Below, one piece after another: positions 34,242-42,900 of a DNA stretch of 64,000 bases. Each line of letters begins with the position of its first letter. Position 1 is the stretch's first letter. The translations under genes and the position numbers were made by a program. This DNA is from Candidatus Enterocloster excrementipullorum (lineage in GTDB: Bacteria; Bacillota; Clostridia; Lachnospirales; Lachnospiraceae). Under the pieces are notes generated by a model. The model saw only the letters and a program-made list of their open reading frames with translations, made no database searches and was not told where the DNA came from. The stretch lies in the NCBI GenBank assembly GCA_019119575.1, contig DWWT01000008.1:62001-126000 (forward strand), in the 5' to 3' direction.

Positions 34242-35135
34242 ATGAACACATTCCAGCTTTCCTGCTTCCTCGCCGTGGCGGAAAATTTAAATTTTGCACG
34301 GGCGGCAAAGGAGCTCAACATCTCCCAGCCGGCAGTGACCCACCAGATCCGCTCCCTGGAAGAAGAACTGAATGTCAAGCTGTTTCGGCGCAATACGCGG
34401 CTCGTGGAGCTGACTTACTTCGGGAACCTGTTTTTAAATGACGCCCGGGAGATTCTCACCCTGGCCGACCGTGCCAAAAAGCGGCTGGAAAACCTTCCGG
34501 AGCAGGAGATCCTTCCCTTTTCCATCGGCTGCGGAAGCGCCATCCCCATGTTTCTCTTTGCATCGGTTTTAAGGGAGATGGCCCGCATTTATCCGGGGCT
34601 GCGTCCGCAGATATGCACAATCCCTTTTGCCTCCATGTTTCGGCTGCTGGACGATGAAGCCATCGACGCGGCCGCCGGTTTTGAGGAGACGGATTCCCGC
34701 AAAGTCCGGGGAACCTACCGGGAATTAAAAAAGATTCCTGTGGTCTGCCTATGCGCAAAGGACAGCCCCCTGGCCGGGCACGGGGCGGTCAGTCTGGCTG
34801 ACCTGCGGGAGGAAAAAATTGTCCTCACCCGCCCCCTGCTTCTGCCAAACCAGATTGCCCGGCTTCAGAACCGGGTAATAGAGGGCCGCTCCCCCTCTGA
34901 CTTATATTTCTGCGAGTCTGTGGAATCCTGCATGATTTTGGCCAAGGCAGGGATGGGCGTCACCATTCTGCCGGAAATCTTTGCCCTCAGAGAGGAGCCG
35001 CTGGCCGCCATCCCCGTGTCCGGCACCGCTCCGATTTCCTTCGGGCTCTATTACAAAACCCTGCAGAGCAACGGCCCGCTGAAGGACTTTATCCGCCTGT
35101 CTAAGGAGCATTTTCAAAACTTTGCTCTGTCCTGA
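34242..35135 (+). CDS. LysR-family transcriptional regulator
   Basis: A 297-residue regulator with an N-terminal winged helix-turn-helix (FARAAKELNISQPAVTHQIRSLEEELNVKLFRR, read in two parts across residues 18-50) and a C-terminal periplasmic-binding-protein-like effector domain. A GGAGG site precedes the ATG. The operator-like palindrome overlaps its own promoter, suggesting autoregulation. The divergent neighbour is the retron-type unit rather than a metabolic gene. Its last 35 bp overlap the 3' end of the convergent histidine kinase gene. Effector unknown. Confidence 0.92.
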   Translation: MNTFQLSCFLAVAENLNFARAAKELNISQPAVTHQIRSLEEELNVKLFRRNTRLVELTYFGNLFLNDAREILTLADRAKKRLENLPEQEILPFSIGCGSAIPMFLFASVLREMARIYPGLRPQICTIPFASMFRLLDDEAIDAAAGFEETDSRKVRGTYRELKKIPVVCLCAKDSPLAGHGAVSLADLREEKIVLTRPLLLPNQIARLQNRVIEGRSPSDLYFCESVESCMILAKAGMGVTILPEIFALREEPLAAIPVSGTAPISFGLYYKTLQSNGPLKDFIRLSKEHFQNFALS

Positions 35136-36465
35136 CGGAGCCTAATCGAATCCGGATGCAGTGCCCTGCATTTTCCGCCCGGATTGTCCAGCCATGGCTT
35201 ATAATAATCTGCCGTACAATCCGCAGGCCCATGAGGTGCACATCCTCCTCGGGAGAAATTCCTTCATTCAGATAGCGGCAGACTGCCCCGGGGATTCCCG
35301 CCCCGTCGTCCGCAAAGCAGATAACGGGCGCATCTCCCTCCATATACGCCTGCACGGTCAGGCGGCACCCCTCTTCATTGTGCCGGATGGAATTGCTCAA
35401 AATATTGTAAAAAGCCCGAAAGAGCAGATTTTCGTCCCCCGCTGTCCGAACGCGGCCAAAGGCCGGAGATATCTCAATTGCGATGGGATATGCCGTCTCA
35501 TTTTCCACGGTATTTAAAAGATCCGCCAGTACCTGGCGCAGCAGGGCGGCCGGTGAAATCTCCGCAAGGCGCAGCGGCTGCCTGCCATATTCCAGCCGGG
35601 ATACAATATTTAAATCCTCCACCAGGTTCCGAATGCGCAGGCTCTGCTGCCGGATCATGGCGGCCATGCGCCCCGCCGGCTCCTCCTTTCCCATCTGCGT
35701 CTGCAGCATGTCCGCGTACCCCATAATCAGGGACAGCGGCGTGCGTATATCGTGGGAGACCCCCTGAATCCACTGGGTTCTGGCTTCGTCCCGCTTATCC
35801 AGCGCCTGTCTCTGCGACAGAAGGCGGCGGGAAGCGGTGTTGAGCGCCTTTGCGGTCTCCCGTATCTGCCCTGTTTCAGGCAGGGAAACCGGTTCTCCCG
35901 CGGCCAGCATTTCAATTCCTTCTCCCAGAATCCGCATTCTCCTGTAATAGCGAAATCCCGATATAAAAAACAGCAGAAGTATGCCAAAAAAGGTTGCGGC
36001 GGCCCCCAGACATAAAAAGGTCAGAAGTCCTTTCAGTTCCCGCATATTCTGGTGGATGCTGTAGTTCCACACGCTCCCCTTGGGATGTCCCACCACCAGC
36101 AGTCCCTTTTCCCCTCCCCATACGGACACGGGGTAATCTTCCAGATACCAGCGGGAAAAGGAAGCAATCTGAGAAGAGGTGTAGGAGTGGGCCAGCTCTC
36201 CGGGCAGGTCTTTTGACCACACCAGATTCCCCTCGTCGTCCAGCAGCATGGCAAACGACGCTCCCATCTCATCCAAAAGCGCCTCCTCCCCGCCTGTTCC
36301 CAGGGCCTCATAAATATTTTGGATAAAGTAACGGCCGGGGACCTCCCGGTTGTAAATGCGCCCTGCCACAACGGCGGCAATTCCCATCTGCACCAGAATG
36401 AACGCCGCAAACAGGAGGAAGCAGGTGATAAGGGAGCGAATATAAATTCTCATTAAACTTTTCAT
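35101..36465 (-). CDS. Sensor histidine kinase
   Basis: A 454-residue membrane kinase with two membrane helices (about 10-33 and 146-170) bounding an extracellular sensor of about 110 residues. A HAMP-like linker is followed by the dimerization/phosphoacceptor helix VSHDIRTPLS with H238, then N, G1 (DDGAGIPG) and G2 boxes of the ATPase domain. Start ATG overlaps the response-regulator stop (ATGA). The pair is divergent from an ABC exporter of the antimicrobial-peptide type, which suggests it senses such peptides or envelope stress. Confidence 0.92.
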   Translation of the reverse strand: MKSLMRIYIRSLITCFLLFAAFILVQMGIAAVVAGRIYNREVPGRYFIQNIYEALGTGGEEALLDEMGASFAMLLDDEGNLVWSKDLPGELAHSYTSSQIASFSRWYLEDYPVSVWGGEKGLLVVGHPKGSVWNYSIHQNMRELKGLLTFLCLGAAATFFGILLLFFISGFRYYRRMRILGEGIEMLAAGEPVSLPETGQIRETAKALNTASRRLLSQRQALDKRDEARTQWIQGVSHDIRTPLSLIMGYADMLQTQMGKEEPAGRMAAMIRQQSLRIRNLVEDLNIVSRLEYGRQPLRLAEISPAALLRQVLADLLNTVENETAYPIAIEISPAFGRVRTAGDENLLFRAFYNILSNSIRHNEEGCRLTVQAYMEGDAPVICFADDGAGIPGAVCRYLNEGISPEEDVHLMGLRIVRQIIISHGWTIRAENAGHCIRIRLGSVRTEQSFENAP

Positions 36466-37175
36466 CGGTTCAGCCTGTATCCCAATCCTTTCACGGTAAT
36501 TAAAAATTTCGGTTCGGAGGGCTTCTCCTCGATTTTTTCCCGCAGCTTGCGTATGTGCACCATGAGCGTATTTTCATAATCATAATAGTTCTTTCCCCAC
36601 ACGGCCTCGCAGAGAAAATCAAAAGTCAAAATTCTTCCCCGGTTCTCTGAAAATGTCTTTAAGAGCTGGTATTCCTTGTTGGTGAGAGAAATATGCTTTC
36701 CCGACCCGTCTAACAGGCGTATTTCCCCTGCGTCCAGATCAATTTCCCGTTTCCCCAGACAAAAGGTACTCCGTTCCGGCTCCTCCAGGCGCCGCGTCCT
36801 GCGCAGGATGGCGCTCATGCGCAGAATCAGCTCCATGGGAAGAAACGGTTTTGTCATATAATCATCCGCGCCCAGTCCCAATCCCAAAAGCCGGTCCCTG
36901 TCCTGATCCCTGGCGGACAAAAAGAGAACCGGAAGATTCTTCTCCTCCAGCAGAGACTTCGCCCGTTTAAAGAAGGCGAATCCGTCCTCCCCGGGCATAT
37001 TTACATCTAAAATCAGGAAATCCCAGGCCTCCTTCTGAATCAATTCCCAGGCCTCCCCGGCAGAATAGGCCGCCCTTATGGCATCAAAACCATTTTGGCG
37101 GCAGATGTTTGCCACCATCCGGCACAGCTCCTTGTTGTCGTCCACCACCAAAATTTTTGCGTTTTTTATATCCAT
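36462..37175 (-). CDS. OmpR/PhoB-family response regulator
   Basis: A 237-residue regulator. The receiver domain has D12/D13 and the phosphoacceptor D57 in LILDVNMPGEDG, with the conserved K near PVLFLSARDQ-x-K. The C-terminal winged helix ends in ENTLMVHIRKLREKIE and VKGLGYRL. ATG at 37175 is chosen, with GGAGGAGG 8-9 nt upstream. Three TTTAAGG repeats lie in the divergent spacer and are candidate binding sites. Confidence 0.94.
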   Translation of the reverse strand: MDIKNAKILVVDDNKELCRMVANICRQNGFDAIRAAYSAGEAWELIQKEAWDFLILDVNMPGEDGFAFFKRAKSLLEEKNLPVLFLSARDQDRDRLLGLGLGADDYMTKPFLPMELILRMSAILRRTRRLEEPERSTFCLGKREIDLDAGEIRLLDGSGKHISLTNKEYQLLKTFSENRGRILTFDFLCEAVWGKNYYDYENTLMVHIRKLREKIEEKPSEPKFLITVKGLGYRLNR

Positions 37176-37245
37176 ACATTTTGCCTCCTCCGTCCTCAAC
37201 GGCTATCTACTATTATAGCGGGCCGCCTGTTTCAATCAATTCCAT

Positions 37246-37272
37246 TTTAAGGAATTTAAGGCAAATTTAAGG
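37246..37272. promoter_or_regulatory. Three TTTAAGG direct repeats in the divergent spacer
   Basis: TTTAAGG occurs at 37246-37252, 37255-37261 and 37266-37272, spaced 9 and 11 nt. Phasing near one helical turn fits an OmpR-family regulator bound in tandem. The repeats lie between the response-regulator and ABC-exporter genes. Confidence 0.6.
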
Positions 37273-37357
37273 AAGGGCTAAAGCTGGCATAAGGCCTTTC
37301 GGATAAAGTGAGAGATGGGACCGACCGGTTCCTAAAAACATACAGGAGGATTTTCAC

Positions 37358-38323
37358 GTGGACTATAGAATCGAGACAACAGAGCTCACAAAAAATTATC
37401 ACAAGGCATATCTCTCCCAGCCCCCGGCGGTAAACAAAGTAAACCTGCGGGTTCCAAGCGGCTCCATCTATGGATTTTTAGGCCCCAACGGCGCGGGAAA
37501 AAGCACCACCATGAAGCTGCTCCTGGGCCTCATAAGCCCGGATTCCGGGGAGATATCCATCGGCGGCACTCCCCTGACAGAGAAGAGCCGGACGGAGCTT
37601 TTGCGGGATATGGGCTCTTTAATTGAGAGTCCCTCTTACTACGGGAATCTCACAGCCTGGGAGAATTTAAAAATCAGCTGCATGATGCGGGGGCTTCCGG
37701 ACAGCGAAATAAGCCGGGTGCTCTCCATCGTCCGCCTGGACGGACAGAAGCGCAAACGGGCCGCCCATTTTTCCCTGGGAATGAAGCAGCGCCTGGGGCT
37801 TGCCGCCGCCCTTTTAGGCAATCCCCGCCTGGTTCTTCTGGACGAGCCGACCAACGGTCTTGACCCTGCCGGCATCCACGAAATCCGTGAGCTGATAAAG
37901 AGCCTTCCGGCCCGGTACGGCATCACGGTCATGGTCTCCAGCCACCTTCTGTCGGAAGTGGAACAGATCGCGGACCATATCGGAATTATCTCCAGGGGAA
38001 GCCTGATTTTCCAGGACTCTCTCAAGGTGCTCCAGGCTAAAAGCAGCCAATTTCTTACGCTTCGCACCTCGGATAACGAAAAAGCCCGAAGCTTGCTGCG
38101 CGAAAAGGGGCTTGCTCCGGAAAAATGGGCCGGGTCCGCAGGCGCTCACAGCGGGGATGCTCCAGACGGAAAAAGCCTCTGCATTCCCCTTCTCTCCGAC
38201 CGGCTGCTTGCCCCTCTGCTGCGGGAGCTGACCGGTCTTGGAGTGGATATCTACCGCATTGAAGAACACAAGAAAAATCTGGAAGAAATTTATCTGGAAA
38301 TGGTAAAGGAGGCGAGCCTGTGA
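37358..38323 (+). CDS. ABC exporter ATP-binding protein (lantibiotic-immunity type)
   Basis: A 321-residue ATPase with Walker A GPNGAGKST (42-50), a variant signature SLGMKQR and Walker B LVLLDEPTNGLDPAG. The C-terminal 90 residues resemble those of bacitracin/lantibiotic-immunity ATPases. It begins with GTG at 37358 behind CAGGAGG. Two permease genes follow, the first overlapping by 4 nt. The order ATPase-permease-permease next to a two-component pair resembles CprABC-CprRK and NisFEG-type self-protection systems. Confidence 0.92.
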   Translation: MDYRIETTELTKNYHKAYLSQPPAVNKVNLRVPSGSIYGFLGPNGAGKSTTMKLLLGLISPDSGEISIGGTPLTEKSRTELLRDMGSLIESPSYYGNLTAWENLKISCMMRGLPDSEISRVLSIVRLDGQKRKRAAHFSLGMKQRLGLAAALLGNPRLVLLDEPTNGLDPAGIHEIRELIKSLPARYGITVMVSSHLLSEVEQIADHIGIISRGSLIFQDSLKVLQAKSSQFLTLRTSDNEKARSLLREKGLAPEKWAGSAGAHSGDAPDGKSLCIPLLSDRLLAPLLRELTGLGVDIYRIEEHKKNLEEIYLEMVKEASL

Positions 38324-39081
38324 ATCTTTTAATCCAAACTCGGGCCGAGGCAAAAAAGCTGCGCCGCCGCCGTCTTCCCCTGCTGTTTTTTATGGTGTTT
38401 CTCCTCATTGCCGCCTGGATTTTGTGGTGCCTGGATGATCTGGACACCTCCCGGCTCAATGACGTAGGCGCCATGCTCTATATTAACCTGCTTCTGATGA
38501 ATACGATTCTCTCCCCCGTTGTTCTGGCGGCTGCGGCCAGCCGCATGTGCGATATGGAGCAGGCGGGAAGCACCTACAAATGGCTCTGCACCATGGAACG
38601 TCCGACGCATATATACCGCGGGAAAATGCTTGTAGGCGCTCTCTGCGTCCTGCTCTTTGCCCTGGCCCAGACCCTGCTCCTTGCGCTTCTTCTGACCATA
38701 TATGGGGGCAGCGTTTTGGGAATCTGCACGCCGTTTTTTATGAGCCTGCTCGTGTATTTTCTCGCGCTGTTCACCCTGCAGCTGGGCCTCTCCCTGCGCT
38801 TTTCCAACCAATTGAGCCCCATTTTCATCAGTATAGGCGGAACCTTTGCCGGACTTTTTTCCTGGTTCTTAAACCAGCTTCCTCTTCGCTATCTTCTTCC
38901 CTGGGGCTATCTGGCCGCGCTCTGCCCTGCCGGCTACAATTATGACCGGGCGGCCCGCTATACCGCTTATTACTGGCATCCGTACCCTGCCGTATGGCTG
39001 GCCGTCCTGGCCCTGTTTTTTCTGTTTCTTTATGGCCTTGGCAGGAGAAATTTCTGCAAAATCGTGGAGGAAAATATCTAA
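38320..39081 (+). CDS. ABC-2-type permease of a peptide-immunity exporter
   Basis: A 253-residue membrane protein with six hydrophobic helices (starting about residues 17-37). It resembles MutE/EpiE/NisE-like permeases by length, helix count and place in the cluster. GTG at 38320 overlaps the ATPase stop (GTGA), meaning translational coupling. It would form the exporter channel with the next gene. Confidence 0.85.
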   Translation: MNLLIQTRAEAKKLRRRRLPLLFFMVFLLIAAWILWCLDDLDTSRLNDVGAMLYINLLLMNTILSPVVLAAAASRMCDMEQAGSTYKWLCTMERPTHIYRGKMLVGALCVLLFALAQTLLLALLLTIYGGSVLGICTPFFMSLLVYFLALFTLQLGLSLRFSNQLSPIFISIGGTFAGLFSWFLNQLPLRYLLPWGYLAALCPAGYNYDRAARYTAYYWHPYPAVWLAVLALFFLFLYGLGRRNFCKIVEENI

Positions 39082-39082
39082 A

Positions 39083-39868
39083 ATGAACGATTTTATCATG
39101 ACGCGCCGCCCAATGCGGCTGCCAATCCTAAAAGGAATTATCTGTGAACGGATGAAATGCCGGGGGAGCCTGATATGGCCTGCGTTTTTTCTCATCCCCC
39201 TGATTCCGGTCTGTATGGGGGTGGGAAATTATCTGTCCAATCTGGGGCTTCTCACCTCCCAGTGGTACTCGCTCTGGACCCAGGTAACCCTGTTTTACGC
39301 CTGCTTCTTTTACGCGCCTCTCATCGGGGCCTACTGCGCCTTTTTATGGCGCTATGAAAATTTTAATAACTGCCGGAACGCCCTGTTTTCACTTCCGGTA
39401 AAGGTTTCCTGCATCTATATGTCCAAGTTCGCCCTGGTATGCATCATCACCGCGCTCACCCAGCTGTGGTTTATGGGGCTCTTTGTCCTGGCCGGAAAGA
39501 TAAGCGGACTGCCCGAAATGCCCCCGGCGGATATCCTTTTCTGGTCGCTCCGCGGCCTCCTGGGCGCCTTTGTCACCGCCGCGGCCCAGTTCCTTCTCGC
39601 CAGCCGGATACACAACTTTGCCACCCCCGTCGCCCTGGGCGTGCTCGGCGGGGTGACCGGGCTTATGGCGGCCAACACCAGGGCCGGCATCTTCTGGCCC
39701 TGGTCCCAGATGCTTTTGGGGATGAACTCCAACCGCTCCGAGGACGTACTGGGAGGGGAAAGCGGTTTATTTTTTATCATCTGTGCCCTCTACCTGGTGC
39801 TTTTGTGCTGGACAGGGATATACGTCTGCAGGGGAACGCGCCGGAAAGCCAGAAAGGCGGATGACTAA
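39083..39868 (+). CDS. Second ABC-2-type permease of the exporter
   Basis: A 261-residue membrane protein with six predicted helices, paralogous in role to the preceding permease (NisG/MutG-like position). ATG at 39083 is chosen because GTGGAGGAAAATATC lies just upstream; the frame extends to 38942 inside the preceding gene without a plausible start. The stop overlaps the convergent gene at 39865-40323 by four bases. Confidence 0.84.
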   Translation: MNDFIMTRRPMRLPILKGIICERMKCRGSLIWPAFFLIPLIPVCMGVGNYLSNLGLLTSQWYSLWTQVTLFYACFFYAPLIGAYCAFLWRYENFNNCRNALFSLPVKVSCIYMSKFALVCIITALTQLWFMGLFVLAGKISGLPEMPPADILFWSLRGLLGAFVTAAAQFLLASRIHNFATPVALGVLGGVTGLMAANTRAGIFWPWSQMLLGMNSNRSEDVLGGESGLFFIICALYLVLLCWTGIYVCRGTRRKARKADD

Positions 39869-40323
39869 AGCATCCGCCCCTCCCGGTAGGCTTCCAGCAG
39901 ATAAGAAGGATTTTCATAGTATACGCTGCTGTTGTAATCATCAATTTTCGGGCTGATAAAGGAATTATATACCGCAATGAGCGTGTCGATGATTTCTCCG
40001 CCCTCTGCCTGGGCCGCCATTTTTATCAGACGCTTGTACACCTTTCCGATATCCCAGTGGCTGGGAATCGCATAGCCGCAGTCCCCCACGTTGTCAAAAT
40101 CCCCCTGGGAGATACCTGCCTCCCGGATAAAATCATCGCTGACCCGATCCAGGTTGTCGCTGTGGTATACATCCGCAAGCTCATAAATCTTTTCCAATCT
40201 TCTTTTTCCAAGGGCATTTACTACAAGCGCCCTTGGATTTTTGGTTTTTCTTCCAATGTAGTCAATGAGACTGCAGGTAAAAAACAGATCATTGTCTTTT
40301 TTATCTTCTCTTCCTGGCTGCAT
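39865..40323 (-). CDS. DUF3791-like partner of a DUF3990 toxin (putative antitoxin)
   Basis: A 152-residue soluble protein; residues about 12-75 (LFFTCSLIDYIGRKT then IYELADVYHSDNLDRVSDDFI) look like the DUF3791 family found with DUF3990 toxins. The C-terminal half is unrelated to anything I recognise. The start ATG shares a base with the stop of the upstream toxin gene (TAATG). The toxin-first order and the longer length are unlike the small DUF3791 proteins I remember, so antitoxin function is inference. Confidence 0.55.
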   Translation of the reverse strand: MQPGREDKKDNDLFFTCSLIDYIGRKTKNPRALVVNALGKRRLEKIYELADVYHSDNLDRVSDDFIREAGISQGDFDNVGDCGYAIPSHWDIGKVYKRLIKMAAQAEGGEIIDTLIAVYNSFISPKIDDYNSSVYYENPSYLLEAYREGRML

Positions 40324-40784
40324 TATTTTACCACCTCACTTCCGCGATATTCCAGGCACTTTAATGCTGAGGGAATGCAGAAATTCATCTGATGCGTGGG
40401 ATATTTAAACCGGGCCAGCACCCAAAACTGTTCTCTTGTGATGGCTCCGTCAATATAATCTGCAATATAGTTATAAACCTGGTCATTCGCCATGGGGCCG
40501 ATCACAATATCATAGCTATGCGGCTTCCCGCTTCTGCAGTGAATAATAAAATCCAGCCATTCTTCCGTCATTTCCTTAAATTCTTTGATGTTCAGAGACA
40601 TATTCATCCTCACTTCGTAGATGCTGACAACTTTATTGTCGTATCTTCTTGCCCATCGCTCGGCCTGCTCCTTTATGGTAGTACAGTAAAATCCCGGCCC
40701 GAAGTCCTTTGTATTCCGTCCAATTCGGATTTCCGGATTTTTAACGGGAATATAATCGCCATGATATACTGTTATTTTTGCCAT
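40323..40784 (-). CDS. DUF3990-family (ADP-ribosyltransferase-like) toxin
   Basis: A 153-residue protein with the DUF3990 marks VYHGD, RNTKDFGPGFYCTT and EQAERWARR, a family considered an ADP-ribosyltransferase-like fold and found in toxin-antitoxin loci. It is translationally coupled to a putative antitoxin downstream. Catalytic residues cannot be fixed by reading. Upstream, three ATTTACGC repeats spaced 14 nt may be autoregulatory sites. Confidence 0.7.
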   Translation of the reverse strand: MAKITVYHGDYIPVKNPEIRIGRNTKDFGPGFYCTTIKEQAERWARRYDNKVVSIYEVRMNMSLNIKEFKEMTEEWLDFIIHCRSGKPHSYDIVIGPMANDQVYNYIADYIDGAITREQFWVLARFKYPTHQMNFCIPSALKCLEYRGSEVVK

Positions 40785-40877
40785 ACGCTTTCCTTTCCCT
40801 GTGAAATATATCTTCCTGCATCCTTATGTTCAGTATATGGTTGTCTTTGTAAAATAGCAAGCATTTTATCTTTGTCC

Positions 40878-40913
40878 ATTTACGCGGCCAAATTTACGCA
40901 CCGCCATTTACGC
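40878..40913. repeat. Three ATTTACGC repeats with 14-nt period
   Basis: ATTTACGC starts at 40878, 40892 and 40906, exactly 14 nt apart, in the divergent spacer between the toxin pair and pdxK. Similar flanking bases (CCG/CGCC) follow each copy. They look like iteron-like regulator sites, most simply for the toxin-antitoxin unit. Confidence 0.65.
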
Positions 40914-40991
40914 GCCGAAATGCTGAAAAACAATTTCAAACTGGCCTGGTCAAATTATATATTTTTGGCTATTTTAAACCAATCCATCTCC

Positions 40992-41000
40992 TGTTATACT
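40992..41000 (+). promoter_or_regulatory. Extended -10 promoter of pdxK
   Basis: TGTTATACT is a TGnTATACT extended -10 element. Initiation about 7 nt later leaves a 42-nt leader with AGGAGG before the ATG at 41049. No good -35 is present. Confidence 0.6.
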
Positions 41001-41048
41001 TCCGTCCATAGAACCATACATCGCAAGATTCCAGGAGGTATTTACCAT

Positions 41049-41885
41049 ATGAAACGTATCATCACACTGCAGGATATTTCCTGCGTAGGGCGCTGTTCCA
41101 TCACCGTGGCTCTGCCTGTCATCTCTGCCATGGGGGTTGAGTGCGGGATTCTGCCCACGGCAGTTCTGTCCACCCACACCATGTTTAAAACCTTTACGTG
41201 CAAAGACCTCTCCGATCAGATTGCGCCCATCGCGGATGCCTGGGAAGCGGAGAAGATTACCTTTGACGGAATTTACACAGGATACCTGGCCTCAGGGGAG
41301 CAGTGCCGCCAGGTCTGCGCCTTCTTTGACCGCTTTGCGAACGCGGACAATCTTGTCCTGGTAGATCCGGCCATGGCGGATAACGGGAAGCTTTATGCGG
41401 CTTTTGACAGTTCCTTTCCGCAGGAGATGGCCAAAGTGTGCGCCAAGGCGGATATCATTCTTCCCAATATTACCGAGGCCTGCCTTTTGACCGGAACCGA
41501 GTACCGGACGGAGTATGACGAGGCTTACATTGACGGCCTGCTTTGCCGGCTTTTGGACCTGGGATGCCGGACTGCGGTGCTCACCGGCGTGAGCTTTGCC
41601 CCGGACAAGCTGGGGGTGGCCTATCTGGACCGCGACGGAAATCGCTTCTCCTATTTTACCCGCCGCTGTCCCCAGAGCTACCATGGCACCGGCGACCTCT
41701 ACTCTTCCACTGTCCTGGGCGGCGTCATGCGGGGCCTTGACCTGGGAGATGCCCTGGCTCTGGCTGCGGATTTCGTTGTGACCTGCATCGAGGCCACCGC
41801 TTCCTCCAAAGAATCCCGGTGGTACGGCGTGGAGTTTGAATCCCAGATTCCGCTTCTGTGCAGGATGTTGGAGGAGCGGCTGTAA
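41049..41885 (+). CDS. pdxK: Pyridoxal/pyridoxamine kinase
   Basis: A 278-residue ribokinase-fold enzyme phosphorylating vitamin B6 vitamers. LQDISCVGRCS at the N-terminus, DPAMADNGKLY, LPNITEACLLTG and the catalytic GTGD motif at HGTGDLYSS are visible. AGGAGG lies at 41034; the frame is open from 40392 but the start at 41049 matches the family. It may equally be called PdxY-type; hydroxymethylpyrimidine kinase activity is less likely. Confidence 0.92.
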   Translation: MKRIITLQDISCVGRCSITVALPVISAMGVECGILPTAVLSTHTMFKTFTCKDLSDQIAPIADAWEAEKITFDGIYTGYLASGEQCRQVCAFFDRFANADNLVLVDPAMADNGKLYAAFDSSFPQEMAKVCAKADIILPNITEACLLTGTEYRTEYDEAYIDGLLCRLLDLGCRTAVLTGVSFAPDKLGVAYLDRDGNRFSYFTRRCPQSYHGTGDLYSSTVLGGVMRGLDLGDALALAADFVVTCIEATASSKESRWYGVEFESQIPLLCRMLEERL

Positions 41886-42004
41886 TAGCACAATAGGCCC
41901 CTCCAGCACGCAGAAAATCCCGCCCAGCCAGCACACGCCGACCAGACGGGATTCCAAACCAAACTACACTTTTTATTTCTTCAGCCGCACACCGACCGGA
42001 AGCT

Positions 42005-42595
42005 TTACTGGGCTGTCTCCCCGGCTTCCTCCTCCGCGGTCTCCTCCACCGTATTGTGAACGGCCGCCACATTGGCAACCACGGTTTCCGGATCTGTCAG
42101 AAGATCAATATCCTTGTCCGCGGCGATGGGCAGATCCTTTACCTTGATGGAATCGCCGAGCTTCATGTCGCCCACATCCACCTCGATTTTCTCAACCAGG
42201 GATTCCGGAAGAGCCCGGTAGGATACTTCATCCAGCAGCTTCTCAACAACGCCTGTGTTCACCTTCTCATGATTCAGCAGGACAATCTCTGCCACGGAGT
42301 GAACCTTCTCGCCCTTTACCAGGGCCTGGAAATCAATCTCCAGTATCTGGCGTTTCAATGAATCATAATCAATCTCCTTCACCAGTGTGGCAATGGACTG
42401 TCCCTCAATTTCCAGGGTCACCTTGCTTCCCTTGGTGCAGGTCTTAAAAAAGCGCTCCGCATCGTTCTTTGCAATCTGAATCGGCATGGACTCCTTCATC
42501 TCACGGCCGAATACATTGCCTGTCACAAATCCTTCGCGTCTCAGTTTCTTTGCCTTTGTCTGCATGTCCCTTTTCTCAGCTTTTAAAGTAGTCAT
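42005..42595 (-). CDS. rplY: 50S ribosomal protein L25/general stress protein Ctc
   Basis: A 196-residue 5S rRNA-binding protein of the two-domain Ctc type. The N-terminal L25 domain (KLRREGFVTGNVFG) is followed by the TL5-like beta domain, as in Gram-positives. A C-terminal acidic tail ends in EEAGETAQ. Convergent with pdxK; its promoter lies 117 nt upstream. Confidence 0.94.
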   Translation of the reverse strand: MTTLKAEKRDMQTKAKKLRREGFVTGNVFGREMKESMPIQIAKNDAERFFKTCTKGSKVTLEIEGQSIATLVKEIDYDSLKRQILEIDFQALVKGEKVHSVAEIVLLNHEKVNTGVVEKLLDEVSYRALPESLVEKIEVDVGDMKLGDSIKVKDLPIAADKDIDLLTDPETVVANVAAVHNTVEETAEEEAGETAQ

Positions 42596-42711
42596 TTATC
42601 TGTTCCTCCTCAACTGATCTCACATCGCCGTCCGCATAAGCGGAATGGCTTTGTACTTAGCGGGCCTGTCGTCAAAAGCAGGTCTTGCTTTGTTCTTCTT
42701 GTTACATGCAC

Positions 42712-42720
42712 ATTATAACA
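42712..42720 (-). promoter_or_regulatory. Extended -10 promoter of rplY
   Basis: On the minus strand the sequence reads TGTTATAAT, a perfect extended -10. The leader of about 110 nt is the main content of the 304-nt gap between rplY and glgX; that gap also has TATAGCAG/CTGCTATA arms at about 42723 and 42764, but no gene. Confidence 0.65.
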
Positions 42721-42850
42721 CCTATAGCAGAAAAAAGATTCACAATTTTTCAAAAAATTTCCTGCTATATTTTGCTGTTTTTTCATGATTATATCTTTTC
42801 TCTGCAAAAATGCCGAATTTTGCTTTTGACCTTTCCTTTTTTATTTACAG

Positions 42851-42859
42851 TGATATACT
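42851..42859 (+). promoter_or_regulatory. Extended -10 promoter of glgX
   Basis: TGATATACT matches TGnTATACT. TTGACC at 42826-42831 is too far (22 nt) to be a normal -35 partner. Transcription would start about 35 nt before the ATG, with AAGGAGG as ribosome site. Confidence 0.55.
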
Positions 42860-42900
42860 AAAATGTAGCACCTTTCCAACTCACCATCAAGGAGGTTTCC

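Noticed and set aside
40392..41048. N-terminal extension of pdxK (in-frame from 40392)
   Set aside because: Runs through the toxin gene on the other strand and the repeat spacer; family N-terminus and ribosome site point to 41049.
41916..41953. AATCCCG/CGGGATT hairpin between pdxK and rplY as a terminator
   Set aside because: 7-bp stem with a 24-nt loop and no T-run; too weak to call.
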